This document shows positions 33,027 through 43,179 of a stretch of DNA of 64,000 bases, piece after piece (position 1 is the first letter of the stretch; each line of letters opens with the position of its first letter). Under the pieces are notes generated by a model, which was not told the origin of the DNA, searched no databases, and saw only the letters and a program-made list of their open reading frames with translations. Both the position numbers and the translations under genes were made by a program. The DNA lies in the NCBI GenBank assembly GCA_964609215.1, contig CAZSQZ010000015.1, forward strand, positions 20,388 through 84,387, read 5' to 3'. Origin of the DNA: JABDKJ01 sp964609215 (lineage in GTDB: Bacteria > Bacteroidota > Bacteroidia > Flavobacteriales_D > JABDKJ01).

Positions 33027-34865
33027 TTAAATTTTGGCCAAATATTGTTCTAAGCTTTCTTCACTAGTTAAGCTCAGTTTCTTTCTCAATCTGTAACGTG
33101 CCTTTTTCACACCCATATCAGAAATATTAAGGATGGATGCTATTTCTTTAGAACCCAGATTCATACTTAACAGCGCAGATAACCTCAAATCACTTTTACC
33201 AACCTCAGGATGCTTAGAGCTTAAGCTCTTAAAAAAATCCTGTTTAGATTCCTTAAAAGCCATTAGAAATTGTTCCCAGTTCTGATTCATTTGTTCATCA
33301 AAGCGAATCTTGTTAGAAAGCACTTTCACTTCAGATTCATTTTCTTCCGTTTTTAGAGACTTTAGATCATTTTTCAATGAACTCAATAATTCATTTTTTT
33401 GAGCAAGGTGTAAAGCTTTTTCAGTAAGCTCTCTTTTCTTATGATCAAGCACTTCTTCAAGCCTACGATTCTCAGAATCTTTTAGCTCTATTGCGGTTTG
33501 ATGCAATCTTTTATCCTTCTTTCTTTTAATTGCAATAGAGTAAATAATAGCGATTGCCGCTAGTGTCAAGCCAACCAAGCTAAGGATTAGCCATTTTTTT
33601 CTGGAAGCATCAAGTAGAGCTTCAGATTCCAAATGTTGAATTTCCTGTTCTTTTTTCTTAGTCTCAAATTCCGTTTGCAATCGGTCTATTTCTGCAGTCT
33701 TCTTTATTCCGTATATAGAATCTTGCATGATTTGATACTGTTCCAGAGATTTAATTGCCAGATCATTTTTCCCCATGGCCTTGTAAATAGAATATTCCGT
33801 TTTCCATGCTTGCCACTCTTTTTCTAACGAATGAGATTCTTGAGCATATTTTACTGCGTTTTTAATAGTATCTGCAGCAATTTGATAGTGCTTCAATCCC
33901 ATATGAGATTTTGCTATTTCATTTAATATGTCACTAACCGCAATCAGATCTTTAGTTTGATAGGCTAGGGGATAAGCCTTTATCATATTATCCAGAGCAG
34001 AACTATATTTTTCCTCAATATTATCCAGTATTCCAATGTTAATGATGAAACTCATTTCAAGAGGTGGATAACCAATAGTTTTGGCAATGTCAAAACCCTC
34101 TTCATAAAGAGCTCTTGATCTTTCATAATCCTTAATGTCTTTATATAAAATCCCCAGGTTATTTAATTCAGTAGCACTGGACCAATCGCTTTTAATTTGC
34201 CTATAAATTCTTAATGATTCTTCTGATAATTCAATGGCCTTTGGAAGATTTTTTTGCTTCTTGTGGACGATGGACATACCACTTAAACAGGAAGCATAAT
34301 TGTTTTGATTATTGATTGCCTGACAATACTTGCACCCATTTAGAAATGCATTGATTGATTTCGAATGTTCATCAATGGCGGAAAGCGCTTGCGCAAATTT
34401 TAAATAAGAGAAACAAAGTTGATTGGTATCCTTTAGTTCTTTCCAAAGATCAATTCCTTGAAGGTAATAGGATTTAGATTCTTCAATTTTATTTCTGTAT
34501 CTATCAATTGAAGCCAAAGCAATTAATGTATGTCCCTCCTCTCTTTTATCATTTGTGCTTTTTGCTAGGTCATTTGCCTTGGAATACATTAAATGCGCAT
34601 TGCCAAAGTCGCTTTGATGGATATAATATTCACCCATTCCTTGATTCCCATTGACGCTAGCCTTATAATGATTATGCTGCTTTCCAATTTCAATAAGTTC
34701 TTCGGATATAGTCTTGAAAGCGTTCGTTTGATTAACATCTAAATTCCATAGAGAGTCCACCAGATGGTCTACTCGGTTATTTATGTCCGATAAATCTTGT
34801 GCAGACCATGCCGAATTTAGGACAAAACAAAAGGTAAAAAGAGATGCTATTATATATGTGCGCAT
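33027..34865 (-). CDS. Membrane TPR protein with LuxR-type DNA-binding tail
   Basis: A one-component regulator type common in Bacteroidota. It has a signal peptide, an exported TPR region of about 370 residues, one membrane helix (about 430-455 counted from the upstream ATG), a cytoplasmic coiled coil rich in Lys and Glu, and a C-terminal helix-turn-helix (SKEIASILNISDMGVKKARY) of about 50 residues. Its envelope-facing TPRs would sense a partner, and the cytoplasmic tail would act on DNA while membrane-bound. I use ATG 34865 rather than 34898 because MRTYIIASLFTFCFVLNSAW is a cleaner signal. It is divergent from the secreted metalloprotease gene, a possible target. Confidence 0.85.
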   Translation of the reverse strand: MRTYIIASLFTFCFVLNSAWSAQDLSDINNRVDHLVDSLWNLDVNQTNAFKTISEELIEIGKQHNHYKASVNGNQGMGEYYIHQSDFGNAHLMYSKANDLAKSTNDKREEGHTLIALASIDRYRNKIEESKSYYLQGIDLWKELKDTNQLCFSYLKFAQALSAIDEHSKSINAFLNGCKYCQAINNQNNYASCLSGMSIVHKKQKNLPKAIELSEESLRIYRQIKSDWSSATELNNLGILYKDIKDYERSRALYEEGFDIAKTIGYPPLEMSFIINIGILDNIEEKYSSALDNMIKAYPLAYQTKDLIAVSDILNEIAKSHMGLKHYQIAADTIKNAVKYAQESHSLEKEWQAWKTEYSIYKAMGKNDLAIKSLEQYQIMQDSIYGIKKTAEIDRLQTEFETKKKEQEIQHLESEALLDASRKKWLILSLVGLTLAAIAIIYSIAIKRKKDKRLHQTAIELKDSENRRLEEVLDHKKRELTEKALHLAQKNELLSSLKNDLKSLKTEENESEVKVLSNKIRFDEQMNQNWEQFLMAFKESKQDFFKSLSSKHPEVGKSDLRLSALLSMNLGSKEIASILNISDMGVKKARYRLRKKLSLTSEESLEQYLAKI

Positions 34866-34959
34866 ATGCAATAATAAATAAATATAGACGCATTTCATTC
34901 TTAATGCATATTTGATTTAAGCGTGAATAAGCTTATATTTATATAAGGAAAATTTACTT

Positions 34960-37900
34960 ATGAAACTCAAACTCACTTTACTGACCGCCTGTCTGTTCTG
35001 CACTTTTAGCTTTTTTGGTCAAATTAATTGGACATCTACTGATCAGACTAAGCGTAATGCAATTAATTATCCTTCTGATTATCAAGTTGTTCAAACTGAA
35101 TTTGAATTACTAAAGAGCTATATGGAAACCGCTCCACATGAAGATGAAATCGATTTGAGAAATTCCAATTTTGTTCTCAATATACCGGTTGATGGGGCGG
35201 AGTTGGCATTTAAGATTGTCAAAACAGACGTGATGCATCCCAAATTAGCGGCCAAATTTCCAGAAATCGCTACCTATATAGGATCCGAAGTAAATGGTAA
35301 TGGATACGCTCGTATAGATTATACCAGCAAAGGATTTCACGCCTGGATAAAAAAGGATGGAGAAACATTTTTTATTGATCCTGCAGAGTCGGGAAATAAA
35401 GATGTCTATTTGGCGTATAGTCGAACAGCATTTTATAGTAATTATTCTGGTGAAAGTTTTTCGTGCTCAACAGAAGATATTATACAATCCATAGAACCAG
35501 AGGTAAAATCCAAAACCAAAGATTTAAACTATAGTCAGGGTGGAATGAAAGCTTCCGGTGACGAGTTAAGAACCTACAGGTTGGCATTGGCATGTACAGG
35601 GGAGTATGCTAATTTTCATGGAGGAACGGTAAGCTCAGTTATGGATGAGTTTGTGGTTGCAATGAATAGGATAAATGGAATCTATGAAACAGAGGTTTCT
35701 ATACGAATGGTTTTAGTTCCCAATAATGATCAATTGATTTTCTTGGATGGGAGCACGGATCCCTATACAAATAATAATGGAGGAACAATGTTAGGAGAAA
35801 ACATTGCTACCTGTAATTCAGTTATTGGTTCAGCCAATTATGACGTTGGACATGTATTTTCTACTGGAGGAGGAGGAGTTGCCTTTTTAAATGCCCCGTG
35901 CGGGGGAAATAAAGCGGGTGGAGTTACAGGATTAGGATCTCCAGTTAATGATCCTTTCTATGTAGATTTTGCGTCTCACGAGTTTGGTCATCAATTTGGT
36001 GGGAGACATACACAAAATAATTCCTGTCAAAGATCATCTTCAGCTGCCTATGAGCCAGGTTCTGCCTCAACTATAATGGGATATGCAGGAATATGTTCTC
36101 CAAACCTTCAGAGCAATAGCGATGATCATTTTCATGTTCATTCTTACGATGAAATAATAACATTCTCGCAAAGTGGAAATGGTAATACCTGCGCAACAGT
36201 TTCAACCACTGGAAATTCGGCACCTACGGTAAGCGTTCCTGCAAGTGGTTTTTCTATACCAAGAGGTACTCCATTTAAATTGGAAGGTTCTGCTATAGAC
36301 CCAGATGGAGATGTGCTAATGTATAGGTGGGATGAACATGATTTGGGACCTGCAACAGCTTCTGGAGATAACACCTTAACCAATCCATCAGGTAATCAGC
36401 CTGTATTTCGGTCATGGCCTGCTGCATCGGAACCTGTTCGTTATTGTCCGCAATTATCCGATTTGGTAAACGGAACTGCAACTATAGGTGAGCATCTACC
36501 CGATTACGAAAGAGAACTTTCATTTAGATTAGTAGCTCTAGATTTCCTTTCTGGTGGCGGTGGTGTAGAGTATGGAGAAGTTACTTTTCAAATGACAGAT
36601 AATGCTGGACCGTTTCAGGTAAATTTTCCAAATGGAGGTGAATCGCTTAGTGGTGGAAACATGGAAACCGTTACTTGGGATGTTTCTAATTCCAATTTAG
36701 CTCCTGTTAATTGCGCTGAAGTAGACATTCTACTTTCTACAGATGGAGGGTTTACCTATCCTTTTACCCTGTCTTCAAATACAGCAAATGATGGAATTCA
36801 CATGGTTGTATTGCCTAATATAGATGTTACTACTGCTCGAATTATGGTTAGGGCATCTGATAATATTTTCTTTGATATTTCGAATGAAGACTTTGAGATA
36901 AGCCAACAAGTAGTCAGCCTCTCTCTGGATGCAGGTGTAAACGAACTTAGTGCACCCAATGGACTATTTTCTTGTGGAGAGACAGTAAATGCTTCTTTTG
37001 AATTTATAAATCTTGGTTCTGATCCGATTAGTTCAATAGAATATGAATATCAAATAGGAACAGATGCTCCCGTAACAGATACGTGGACAGGAAATTTGTT
37101 TACCGCTCAGACAGCCCTTATATCCATTCCCGAGCTTACGTTCTCAGGAGAAGGCGCGCTTGATTTTAACTTAAATATCATAAATGTAAATGGATTAGGA
37201 TTGGATGAAAATAGTTTGAACGATTCAGCAAGCTCTAGCTTCAACTATAGCATTGGAGATAATGAAATAGAGGTGGAGATATTAACAGATTGTTGGGGCA
37301 ATGAAGTGACATGGGAATTGCGTAATGATGCAGATGATGTCATTGCAAGTGGAGGACCATATGCTAATCAACAAACGTTTACTTCATTAACCGAGTGCTT
37401 GCCTGATGGATGTTATACCTTTGAAATATTTGATTCTTTTGGAGATGGGCTAAGTGGAGCTAGTTTTGCGAGTTGTGGTGTAGATGGTAATTATACGGTC
37501 ACCGATGGTTTTGGAAATATTTTAGCCCAAATGGGAGATCCTGATTATGGTAGTGGAATCTCTCATACTTTTTGCTTGCCTGTTGTAACGATTGTCGAGT
37601 CCAATTTTGAAATGAGTGCAACGGAGATATGCCAAGGAGAAACAGTAGACTTTACAGATTTAAGTATTGGTGCAATTAATTCCTGGGAATGGACTTTTGA
37701 TCAAGGAGATCCTGTCAGTTCAAGCGACCAAAACAGCAGTTCTACTTTTAATGATCCAGGAGTTTATGCCATTTCTTTGATTGTTAGTGATGGTCAAAAC
37801 AGTGATACAAGTATGCAATCAATAACAGTTTTGGCTACAAGCCCGTGGTATCTGGATAATGATGGTGATGGTTTTGGAGATATAAATGAAAGCTTATCCT

Positions 37901-39015
37901 CATGCGCTCAACCTTCGGGATACGTGGAAAATGCAGATGATTGTGATGACGACAATAATCAAGTGTTTCCAAATGCAACGGAGCTTTGTGATGGTATAGA
38001 TAATAATTGTGATGGTTTAGTAGACGAAGGTTTGTTGACTACCTATTATATAGATAATGACGGTGATGGTTATGGAGATGTAAATGAAAGTGTGGAGGCA
38101 TGCACTGCTCCAATTGGATTTGTGGAGAATAGTTTAGATTGTCATGATGGGAATATCGATATCAACCCAGATGCAGTAGAGATTTGCGATGGTTTAGATA
38201 ATAATTGTGATGGACAAATAGATGAAGGTCTATTAAATACCTATTATGTGGATAATGATAATGACGGCTTTGGAAACCCTAATCAGTCCGTTGTTGCTTG
38301 CTCTCTTCCACCTGGTTTTGTAGAGAATGCAGATGATTGTGATGATTCAAACAATACCGTCTATTTAGGTGCAGAGGAGATTTGTGGAGACGGAATAGAT
38401 AATGATTGTGATGGTTTAATAGAAGAAGATTGTTCAGGTTGTTTCCCGGGGTCAGTTCCGGCACCATCAGGTTTACAAAATCAATTTGCACCGGGCGGTT
38501 ATTTATTAAGTTGGGATCCTGTTCCTGGTTCCATTGCTTGTCAAATTAATGGAGGTGCAGTATCAGGGCCTCAAGTGAGTATTAATATTTTTCAGAATGA
38601 GCCCAGCCAGAGATTTGTATCGTCCTCTATACTCAATCCAGGAACGACTTATCAATGGAGAATTAGATGCGCATGTCAGCTAAACCCTGATATTATTGCT
38701 GGTCCTTTTTCTGGTTATAACTTTTTTACTGTTCCTCAAAACCTTGCTTTGCAGGATTCTGAACTCAGAACCATTGGTAATGAATCCATAAAGGTTTATC
38801 CGAACCCGGCTAAAGATGAATTATTTATTGATGGCTTGGACGAGCAAGCTAATTATAGAATATATAATCAATTAGGAGAGTTGGTAAAACAAGATAATTA
38901 TGAAAGCAATTCCAGAATACAATTAAATCTAAGCAATGGAATCTACTTTATTCATATTTCTTCTAGAAATGGAATGTTAATTAAGAATGAGAAATTCTTA
39001 ATCAGTAATAACTAA
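34960..39015 (+). CDS. Secreted reprolysin-like metalloprotease with PKD, MopE-type repeats and T9SS tail
   Basis: A 1351-residue extracellular protein. A signal peptide ending near FFGQ is followed by a propeptide-like region and an M12B/reprolysin-type zinc protease domain with HEFGHQFGGRH (340-350, three His ligands and Glu341). Then come fibronectin- or PKD-like modules (a PKD-like one near 870-955), three Asp/Asn/Cys-rich repeats (about 961-1155; DNDGDGYGD and CDGIDNNCDG) of the MopE/calcium-binding type, another beta domain, and a type A T9SS sorting domain (about 1275-1351; VYPNP to KNEKFLISN). It should be exported across the outer membrane by T9SS and either released or attached to the surface. 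The substrate is unknown. Confidence 0.92.
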   Translation: MKLKLTLLTACLFCTFSFFGQINWTSTDQTKRNAINYPSDYQVVQTEFELLKSYMETAPHEDEIDLRNSNFVLNIPVDGAELAFKIVKTDVMHPKLAAKFPEIATYIGSEVNGNGYARIDYTSKGFHAWIKKDGETFFIDPAESGNKDVYLAYSRTAFYSNYSGESFSCSTEDIIQSIEPEVKSKTKDLNYSQGGMKASGDELRTYRLALACTGEYANFHGGTVSSVMDEFVVAMNRINGIYETEVSIRMVLVPNNDQLIFLDGSTDPYTNNNGGTMLGENIATCNSVIGSANYDVGHVFSTGGGGVAFLNAPCGGNKAGGVTGLGSPVNDPFYVDFASHEFGHQFGGRHTQNNSCQRSSSAAYEPGSASTIMGYAGICSPNLQSNSDDHFHVHSYDEIITFSQSGNGNTCATVSTTGNSAPTVSVPASGFSIPRGTPFKLEGSAIDPDGDVLMYRWDEHDLGPATASGDNTLTNPSGNQPVFRSWPAASEPVRYCPQLSDLVNGTATIGEHLPDYERELSFRLVALDFLSGGGGVEYGEVTFQMTDNAGPFQVNFPNGGESLSGGNMETVTWDVSNSNLAPVNCAEVDILLSTDGGFTYPFTLSSNTANDGIHMVVLPNIDVTTARIMVRASDNIFFDISNEDFEISQQVVSLSLDAGVNELSAPNGLFSCGETVNASFEFINLGSDPISSIEYEYQIGTDAPVTDTWTGNLFTAQTALISIPELTFSGEGALDFNLNIINVNGLGLDENSLNDSASSSFNYSIGDNEIEVEILTDCWGNEVTWELRNDADDVIASGGPYANQQTFTSLTECLPDGCYTFEIFDSFGDGLSGASFASCGVDGNYTVTDGFGNILAQMGDPDYGSGISHTFCLPVVTIVESNFEMSATEICQGETVDFTDLSIGAINSWEWTFDQGDPVSSSDQNSSSTFNDPGVYAISLIVSDGQNSDTSMQSITVLATSPWYLDNDGDGFGDINESLSSCAQPSGYVENADDCDDDNNQVFPNATELCDGIDNNCDGLVDEGLLTTYYIDNDGDGYGDVNESVEACTAPIGFVENSLDCHDGNIDINPDAVEICDGLDNNCDGQIDEGLLNTYYVDNDNDGFGNPNQSVVACSLPPGFVENADDCDDSNNTVYLGAEEICGDGIDNDCDGLIEEDCSGCFPGSVPAPSGLQNQFAPGGYLLSWDPVPGSIACQINGGAVSGPQVSINIFQNEPSQRFVSSSILNPGTTYQWRIRCACQLNPDIIAGPFSGYNFFTVPQNLALQDSELRTIGNESIKVYPNPAKDELFIDGLDEQANYRIYNQLGELVKQDNYESNSRIQLNLSNGIYFIHISSRNGMLIKNEKFLISNN

Positions 39016-39016
39016 T

Positions 39017-40075
39017 TTATCTGGAGGATTGAACACCTCCAGGTTTTTTCCCAAACAAAAGAAAAATAGCGCCCTTTATATATCCCCAACCATAGGAAAG
39101 GTGAATGGTGAGAAAGCTAAACGGAATTAGGGATAAGGCCTTAATATCCTTGTTTTCAGTAGAATATTTTACTGAGATTATTAACGAAATAAGGATGTAC
39201 AAGGCCCAGGAGAACAAAACAAGTGAAAGAAAGGGTTTAAAGAAAAAGGAAATTGCCAATCCTACTGCAGTACCAATAATCATAAGCGCGGGGAATAGTT
39301 GTCTAAGCGTACTCAACTGTCCAAGTTTTTTGTTTACCAGAGGTTTGAATAATCCATACTGATAAAACATTTTAGCCATGGTTCCAAAATTCGGGCGTGC
39401 AAAGTATTTTATTCTGATAGATGGAATTAGGAATATCTTACCGCCATTTTTTTTAAGCCTTGCATTTAGTTCATCGTCTTGATTCCTTGAAAGGTCTTCA
39501 TCAAAAAGGCCAATTTCATCGAAGACCTCTTTTTTATAACAACCAAATGGGACGGTATCTACAACACGAATATCCTTTTCTGCATATCTGTATTGTGCAT
39601 TTCCAATTCCGAAAATATGACCATTGGTAAAAGCAATTGCTCTAGCGGTAGCCGTATCATCACCAGGGTGAATATCCCAAACACCTCCTACATTATCGGC
39701 ATCTAAATCATATAAGTGCTTACTTAGAGCAGAAATATAATTTGTAGGGTAAATACTATGCGCATCCATACGAATAATAATATCTCCCTTTGATTTTTTG
39801 ATGGCCTTATTAAGCCCTTGAGGAACAAACTTTCTAGGGTTCAATATTAATTTAAGGTGGGAGTGTTCATTTACGTACTTCTTAATTATTTCCTCAGTAT
39901 TATCAGTACTTAGGCCATCAATGAAGAAAACTTCCATTAAATCTTTGGGGTAATCTTGAGCGAGAATATTTTCGATTACAGCTGCTATGAAACCTTCCTC
40001 ATTCCGACAAGGAACCAAAACACTTATAAAGCGTTTATTTTGACTTGTTTCTTTCAATGTTCTTATCAAGTGCAA
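39017..40075 (-). CDS. Membrane-associated family 2 glycosyltransferase
   Basis: A GT2 domain with ISVLVPCRNEEGFI near the N-terminus, a metal-binding IRMDAHS, and NQDDELN in the acceptor region. It is followed by two or three C-terminal membrane helices, as in polysaccharide-building transferases. The start is TTG 40075 (or 40069); there is no upstream ATG. It is divergent by 62 bases from the O-antigen ligase gene and ends one base from the convergent metalloprotease stop. It probably belongs to the second polysaccharide set. Confidence 0.87.
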   Translation of the reverse strand: MHLIRTLKETSQNKRFISVLVPCRNEEGFIAAVIENILAQDYPKDLMEVFFIDGLSTDNTEEIIKKYVNEHSHLKLILNPRKFVPQGLNKAIKKSKGDIIIRMDAHSIYPTNYISALSKHLYDLDADNVGGVWDIHPGDDTATARAIAFTNGHIFGIGNAQYRYAEKDIRVVDTVPFGCYKKEVFDEIGLFDEDLSRNQDDELNARLKKNGGKIFLIPSIRIKYFARPNFGTMAKMFYQYGLFKPLVNKKLGQLSTLRQLFPALMIIGTAVGLAISFFFKPFLSLVLFSWALYILISLIISVKYSTENKDIKALSLIPFSFLTIHLSYGWGYIKGAIFLLFGKKPGGVQSSR

Positions 40076-40137
40076 ATTAACAAATCATTGCTATTCAAAT
40101 TTCTTAATCGTTTAAAGAATTATCTTTCCGTTTTGAA

Positions 40138-41385
40138 ATGAGCTTTTTCAAAGTAAAGGACATAAGTAATTTTCTTTTGATGTTGGTTTTTGCCTGCATT
40201 CCCTTTGGTGGCAAGTTTGCTCCATACATTAGCGGTCTTTGGGGTTTGTCATTATTAATAGTGAGTTTTATCAAACCCAAAGAGCTCAACTTTAAAAGGG
40301 ATTTTGCTTTTTTGATAAAGCCATTCGATATTAAGTTCTTACTTGTTTTGTTTTGGTTAATCTATGCTATCAGCGGAATATGGGCTGAAGACAAAAGCCT
40401 TATTTCGTCTCGTTTGGAAATCAAACTTGTCTTTTTACTAGCCCCGTTCTTTTTTGCATTGGCTAAACTAAATGTAAAATGGATAAAAAGAATTTTACTT
40501 GCTTTCATTTTTGGAAATTTAGCTGCTGTGGCTCTTAACTTTGGGGATTCTCTAAACTCATATTTGAACAGTAAAAAGGTAAGTGAGTTCATAATGCAAC
40601 AATTTTCAGAACTCGTTCATCCTAGTTATTGGGGTATGTATTTGGTTTTCTGTATAATGATATGTGGCTATTTCATTGTTTGGAAAAGCATAAAAGAAAA
40701 GAGGAATTTAGTTTTACTCTATGCACTAATGCTTGTTTTTTTCTTAAGCATTTGCATGGTTCAGTCTAAAAGTGCTTTGGTCGCGATATTCTTTATTCCT
40801 TTGGTTCTTATTTTTTGGATAGTCATTAAAAAAGGAAAGTGGAAGCAAGGTTTAAGTGCTTTAATAGTATTGTTATTTACTGTTGGCCTTTCCTTTTACC
40901 TGACTCCCAATTTACAGTTGCGTTTTGCAAATGTGTACAATGGTATTACTCAAAAAACCATAGCAACCGATTCTAAGGAAAGTACCAATGCACGCTTAGC
41001 TGCTTGGAAAGCCTCATCTCAATTGATAAAAGAGAAACCGATTATGGGTTATGGTGTAGGGCAAGAGAAAAATAATCTGGTTATGAAGTATGTTAAAATG
41101 GATTATCAGAATGCTGCACAACAACAATTAGACTCGCATAGTCAGTTTTTATATTCATGGATTTCTGCTGGCCTATTAGGTTTATTCTCATTATTCTCGC
41201 TCTTTGTTGCTCTCATTTACCACGGTTACAAAAAGAAAAATGGCTTAATAATCTTGTTTTCATTTCTTGTGTTTTTTTCCTGTTTAACAGAGAGTATGTT
41301 TGAAGCCCAATCAGGGGTTCTATTTTTTGTTTTCTTTACATTATTATTAAGCTCTATGCCAGATGGACGAAAGCAAAGTGCATAA
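40138..41385 (+). CDS. O-antigen ligase/polymerase-family membrane protein
   Basis: A polytopic membrane protein of 415 residues with about 11 helices and a large periplasmic loop in the C-terminal half (about 290-340) containing RLAAWKASSQLI and DSHSQFLYSW, the pattern of WaaL/Wzy-type O-antigen ligases and polymerases. It would join or polymerise lipid-linked glycans at the outer face of the inner membrane. The next gene starts 23 bases before its stop. Confidence 0.85.
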   Translation: MSFFKVKDISNFLLMLVFACIPFGGKFAPYISGLWGLSLLIVSFIKPKELNFKRDFAFLIKPFDIKFLLVLFWLIYAISGIWAEDKSLISSRLEIKLVFLLAPFFFALAKLNVKWIKRILLAFIFGNLAAVALNFGDSLNSYLNSKKVSEFIMQQFSELVHPSYWGMYLVFCIMICGYFIVWKSIKEKRNLVLLYALMLVFFLSICMVQSKSALVAIFFIPLVLIFWIVIKKGKWKQGLSALIVLLFTVGLSFYLTPNLQLRFANVYNGITQKTIATDSKESTNARLAAWKASSQLIKEKPIMGYGVGQEKNNLVMKYVKMDYQNAAQQQLDSHSQFLYSWISAGLLGLFSLFSLFVALIYHGYKKKNGLIILFSFLVFFSCLTESMFEAQSGVLFFVFFTLLLSSMPDGRKQSA

Positions 41386-42598
41386 AAAACCTATTCCTTT
41401 TTCTCCTCCTCGGATAGATGAAGAATCTATTGCCGAGGTAGTTGATACCCTAAAATCAGGTTGGATAACTACTGGACCTAAGACCAAAGAATTTGAGAAA
41501 AGGATAACAGCTTATTGTGGTGCCAAAAAAACCATCTGCTTGAATTCTGCAACAGCAGCAATGGAAATGGCGCTTAGATGGTATGGAATAGGAGAGGGAG
41601 ATGAGGTCATTATTCCAGCCTATACCTATTGTGCAACCGCAAATGTGGTATTACACTCTGGTGCTAAGCCGGTTATGGTAGATGTAAATGAAGACGATTT
41701 CAATATATCAATTAACGCTATAAAAGCTGCAATCACCGATAAAACCAAGGCAATTGTACCTGTAGATATAGCTGGTTATCCTTGCGATTATGATGAGCTA
41801 TATGACCTAGTTAATAGCGCAGAAATAAGAGATAAGTTTCAAGCTAAAAATGATTTAGAAAGGAAGCTAGGACGAATAATGATTTTGGCAGATGCGGCAC
41901 ATTCTTTTGGTGCAGTTTATAAAGGAAGAACTTCAGGATCATTAGCAGATGCATCTGCCTTCTCTTTTCACGCAGTGAAGAATTTAACTACCGCAGAAGG
42001 AGGAGCATTAGTATTCAACTTAGATGATTCTTTTAATCTGGAGGAAATCTATTCAGAGATCAATACTATGTCTTTGCATGGTCAAAGTAAAGATGCACTC
42101 TCTAAGATGCAGATAGGAGCTTGGCGTTATGATGTTAAGCAAGCTGGTTATAAATGCAATATGACAGATATTCACGCTTCTCTGGGCTTGGTTGAGTTAG
42201 GCAGATACGGTGAAAACCTTACAAGAAGAGAAGAGATTGTGAAAAGCTATTCTAATGCTTTTGGTAAAAGAGAGCATTTTCAATTGCCTCTATTTGAAAG
42301 TGATGATAAAAAATCTTCTTTTCATCTTTACTTACTGCGCATTAAGAATATTTCAGAGACTCAAAGAGATGAGATCATTCAAAAAATATCTGAGGATAAA
42401 ATTGCAGTAAATGTTCATTTTATTCCTCTTCCAGAACTATCACAATACAAAGACTTGGGATATAGCATATCTGACTATCCAATAGCTTATCGGAATTATT
42501 CCTGTGAAATATCTCTTCCAGTCTACTATGATTTAAGCGATGATGATGTGGATAGAATAACCAATTCCGTTAACAATGCCGTTGATACCATTCTATGA
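41363..42598 (+). CDS. DegT/DnrJ/EryC1-family sugar aminotransferase
   Basis: A PLP-dependent aminotransferase that makes amino sugars for surface glycans. It shows LKSGWITTGPKTKEFE at the N-terminus, D177 in ADAAHS (pyridine-nitrogen contact) and the PLP lysine K206 in FSFHAVKN. The length of 411 residues is usual. It overlaps the ligase gene upstream and the initiating sugar transferase downstream (ATGA), so the three form an operon. The sugar made probably feeds the same glycan. Confidence 0.92.
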   Translation: MDESKVHKKPIPFSPPRIDEESIAEVVDTLKSGWITTGPKTKEFEKRITAYCGAKKTICLNSATAAMEMALRWYGIGEGDEVIIPAYTYCATANVVLHSGAKPVMVDVNEDDFNISINAIKAAITDKTKAIVPVDIAGYPCDYDELYDLVNSAEIRDKFQAKNDLERKLGRIMILADAAHSFGAVYKGRTSGSLADASAFSFHAVKNLTTAEGGALVFNLDDSFNLEEIYSEINTMSLHGQSKDALSKMQIGAWRYDVKQAGYKCNMTDIHASLGLVELGRYGENLTRREEIVKSYSNAFGKREHFQLPLFESDDKKSSFHLYLLRIKNISETQRDEIIQKISEDKIAVNVHFIPLPELSQYKDLGYSISDYPIAYRNYSCEISLPVYYDLSDDDVDRITNSVNNAVDTIL

Positions 42599-43179
42599 AA
42601 CGACTTTTTGATTTCTTATTCGCTTTCATTTTTTTGCTATTGCTTCTACCTCTGTTTTTAGTTCTAATAATCGCAATCTCCTTAGGTTCAAAAGGTGGAG
42701 CTTTCTTTAGCCAAGATCGTGTAGGCAAGAATGAAAAGATATTTACCCTCTATAAGTTTAGGTCCATGCGCCAAACAAGTAATGATAAGCTTCAATTAAC
42801 GGTAGAGGGAGATAATAGAATTACAGGAATTGGAAAATTCATTCGTAAAACTAAACTAGATGAGCTTCCGCAGTTATGGAATATCCTTATTGGTGATATG
42901 AGTTTCATTGGCCCAAGGCCAGAAGTTCCCAAATATGTTAAACGCTATAATAGTGAGCAGAAAAAAGTCTTATCCGTAAGACCTGGTCTTTCAGACCCTG
43001 CATCATTGGCTTTTATGAATGAAGCAGAACTTCTTGCTCAATCTAAAGATCCTGAGTCCTATTACATAAATGACATCATGCCAAAAAAACTTCAAATGAA
43101 CTTAGATTATATCCAAAATAGAACATTGCTTTCTGACTTTGGAATGATCTTTAAGACTATAGGGAAAATATTCTCTTAG
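42595..43179 (+). CDS. Initiating undecaprenyl-phosphate sugar transferase (PglC/WcaJ-type)
   Basis: A small monotopic phosphoglycosyl transferase of 194 residues: one N-terminal hydrophobic segment (about 5-30), KFRSM, then DELPQLWNIL and GDMSFIGPRPE. It transfers a sugar phosphate from UDP-sugar to the lipid carrier, the first step of glycan assembly. The short length matches the PglC minimal form. It is the last gene of the set and overlaps the convergent transglutaminase-like gene by four bases. Confidence 0.92.
   Translation: MKRLFDFLFAFIFLLLLLPLFLVLIIAISLGSKGGAFFSQDRVGKNEKIFTLYKFRSMRQTSNDKLQLTVEGDNRITGIGKFIRKTKLDELPQLWNILIGDMSFIGPRPEVPKYVKRYNSEQKKVLSVRPGLSDPASLAFMNEAELLAQSKDPESYYINDIMPKKLQMNLDYIQNRTLLSDFGMIFKTIGKIFS

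Noticed and set aside
37844..38430. Internal DNA repeats, considered as a repeat array
   Set aside because: They are the coding repeats of the Asp/Asn/Cys-rich MopE-type modules; spacing and sequence do not fit CRISPR.
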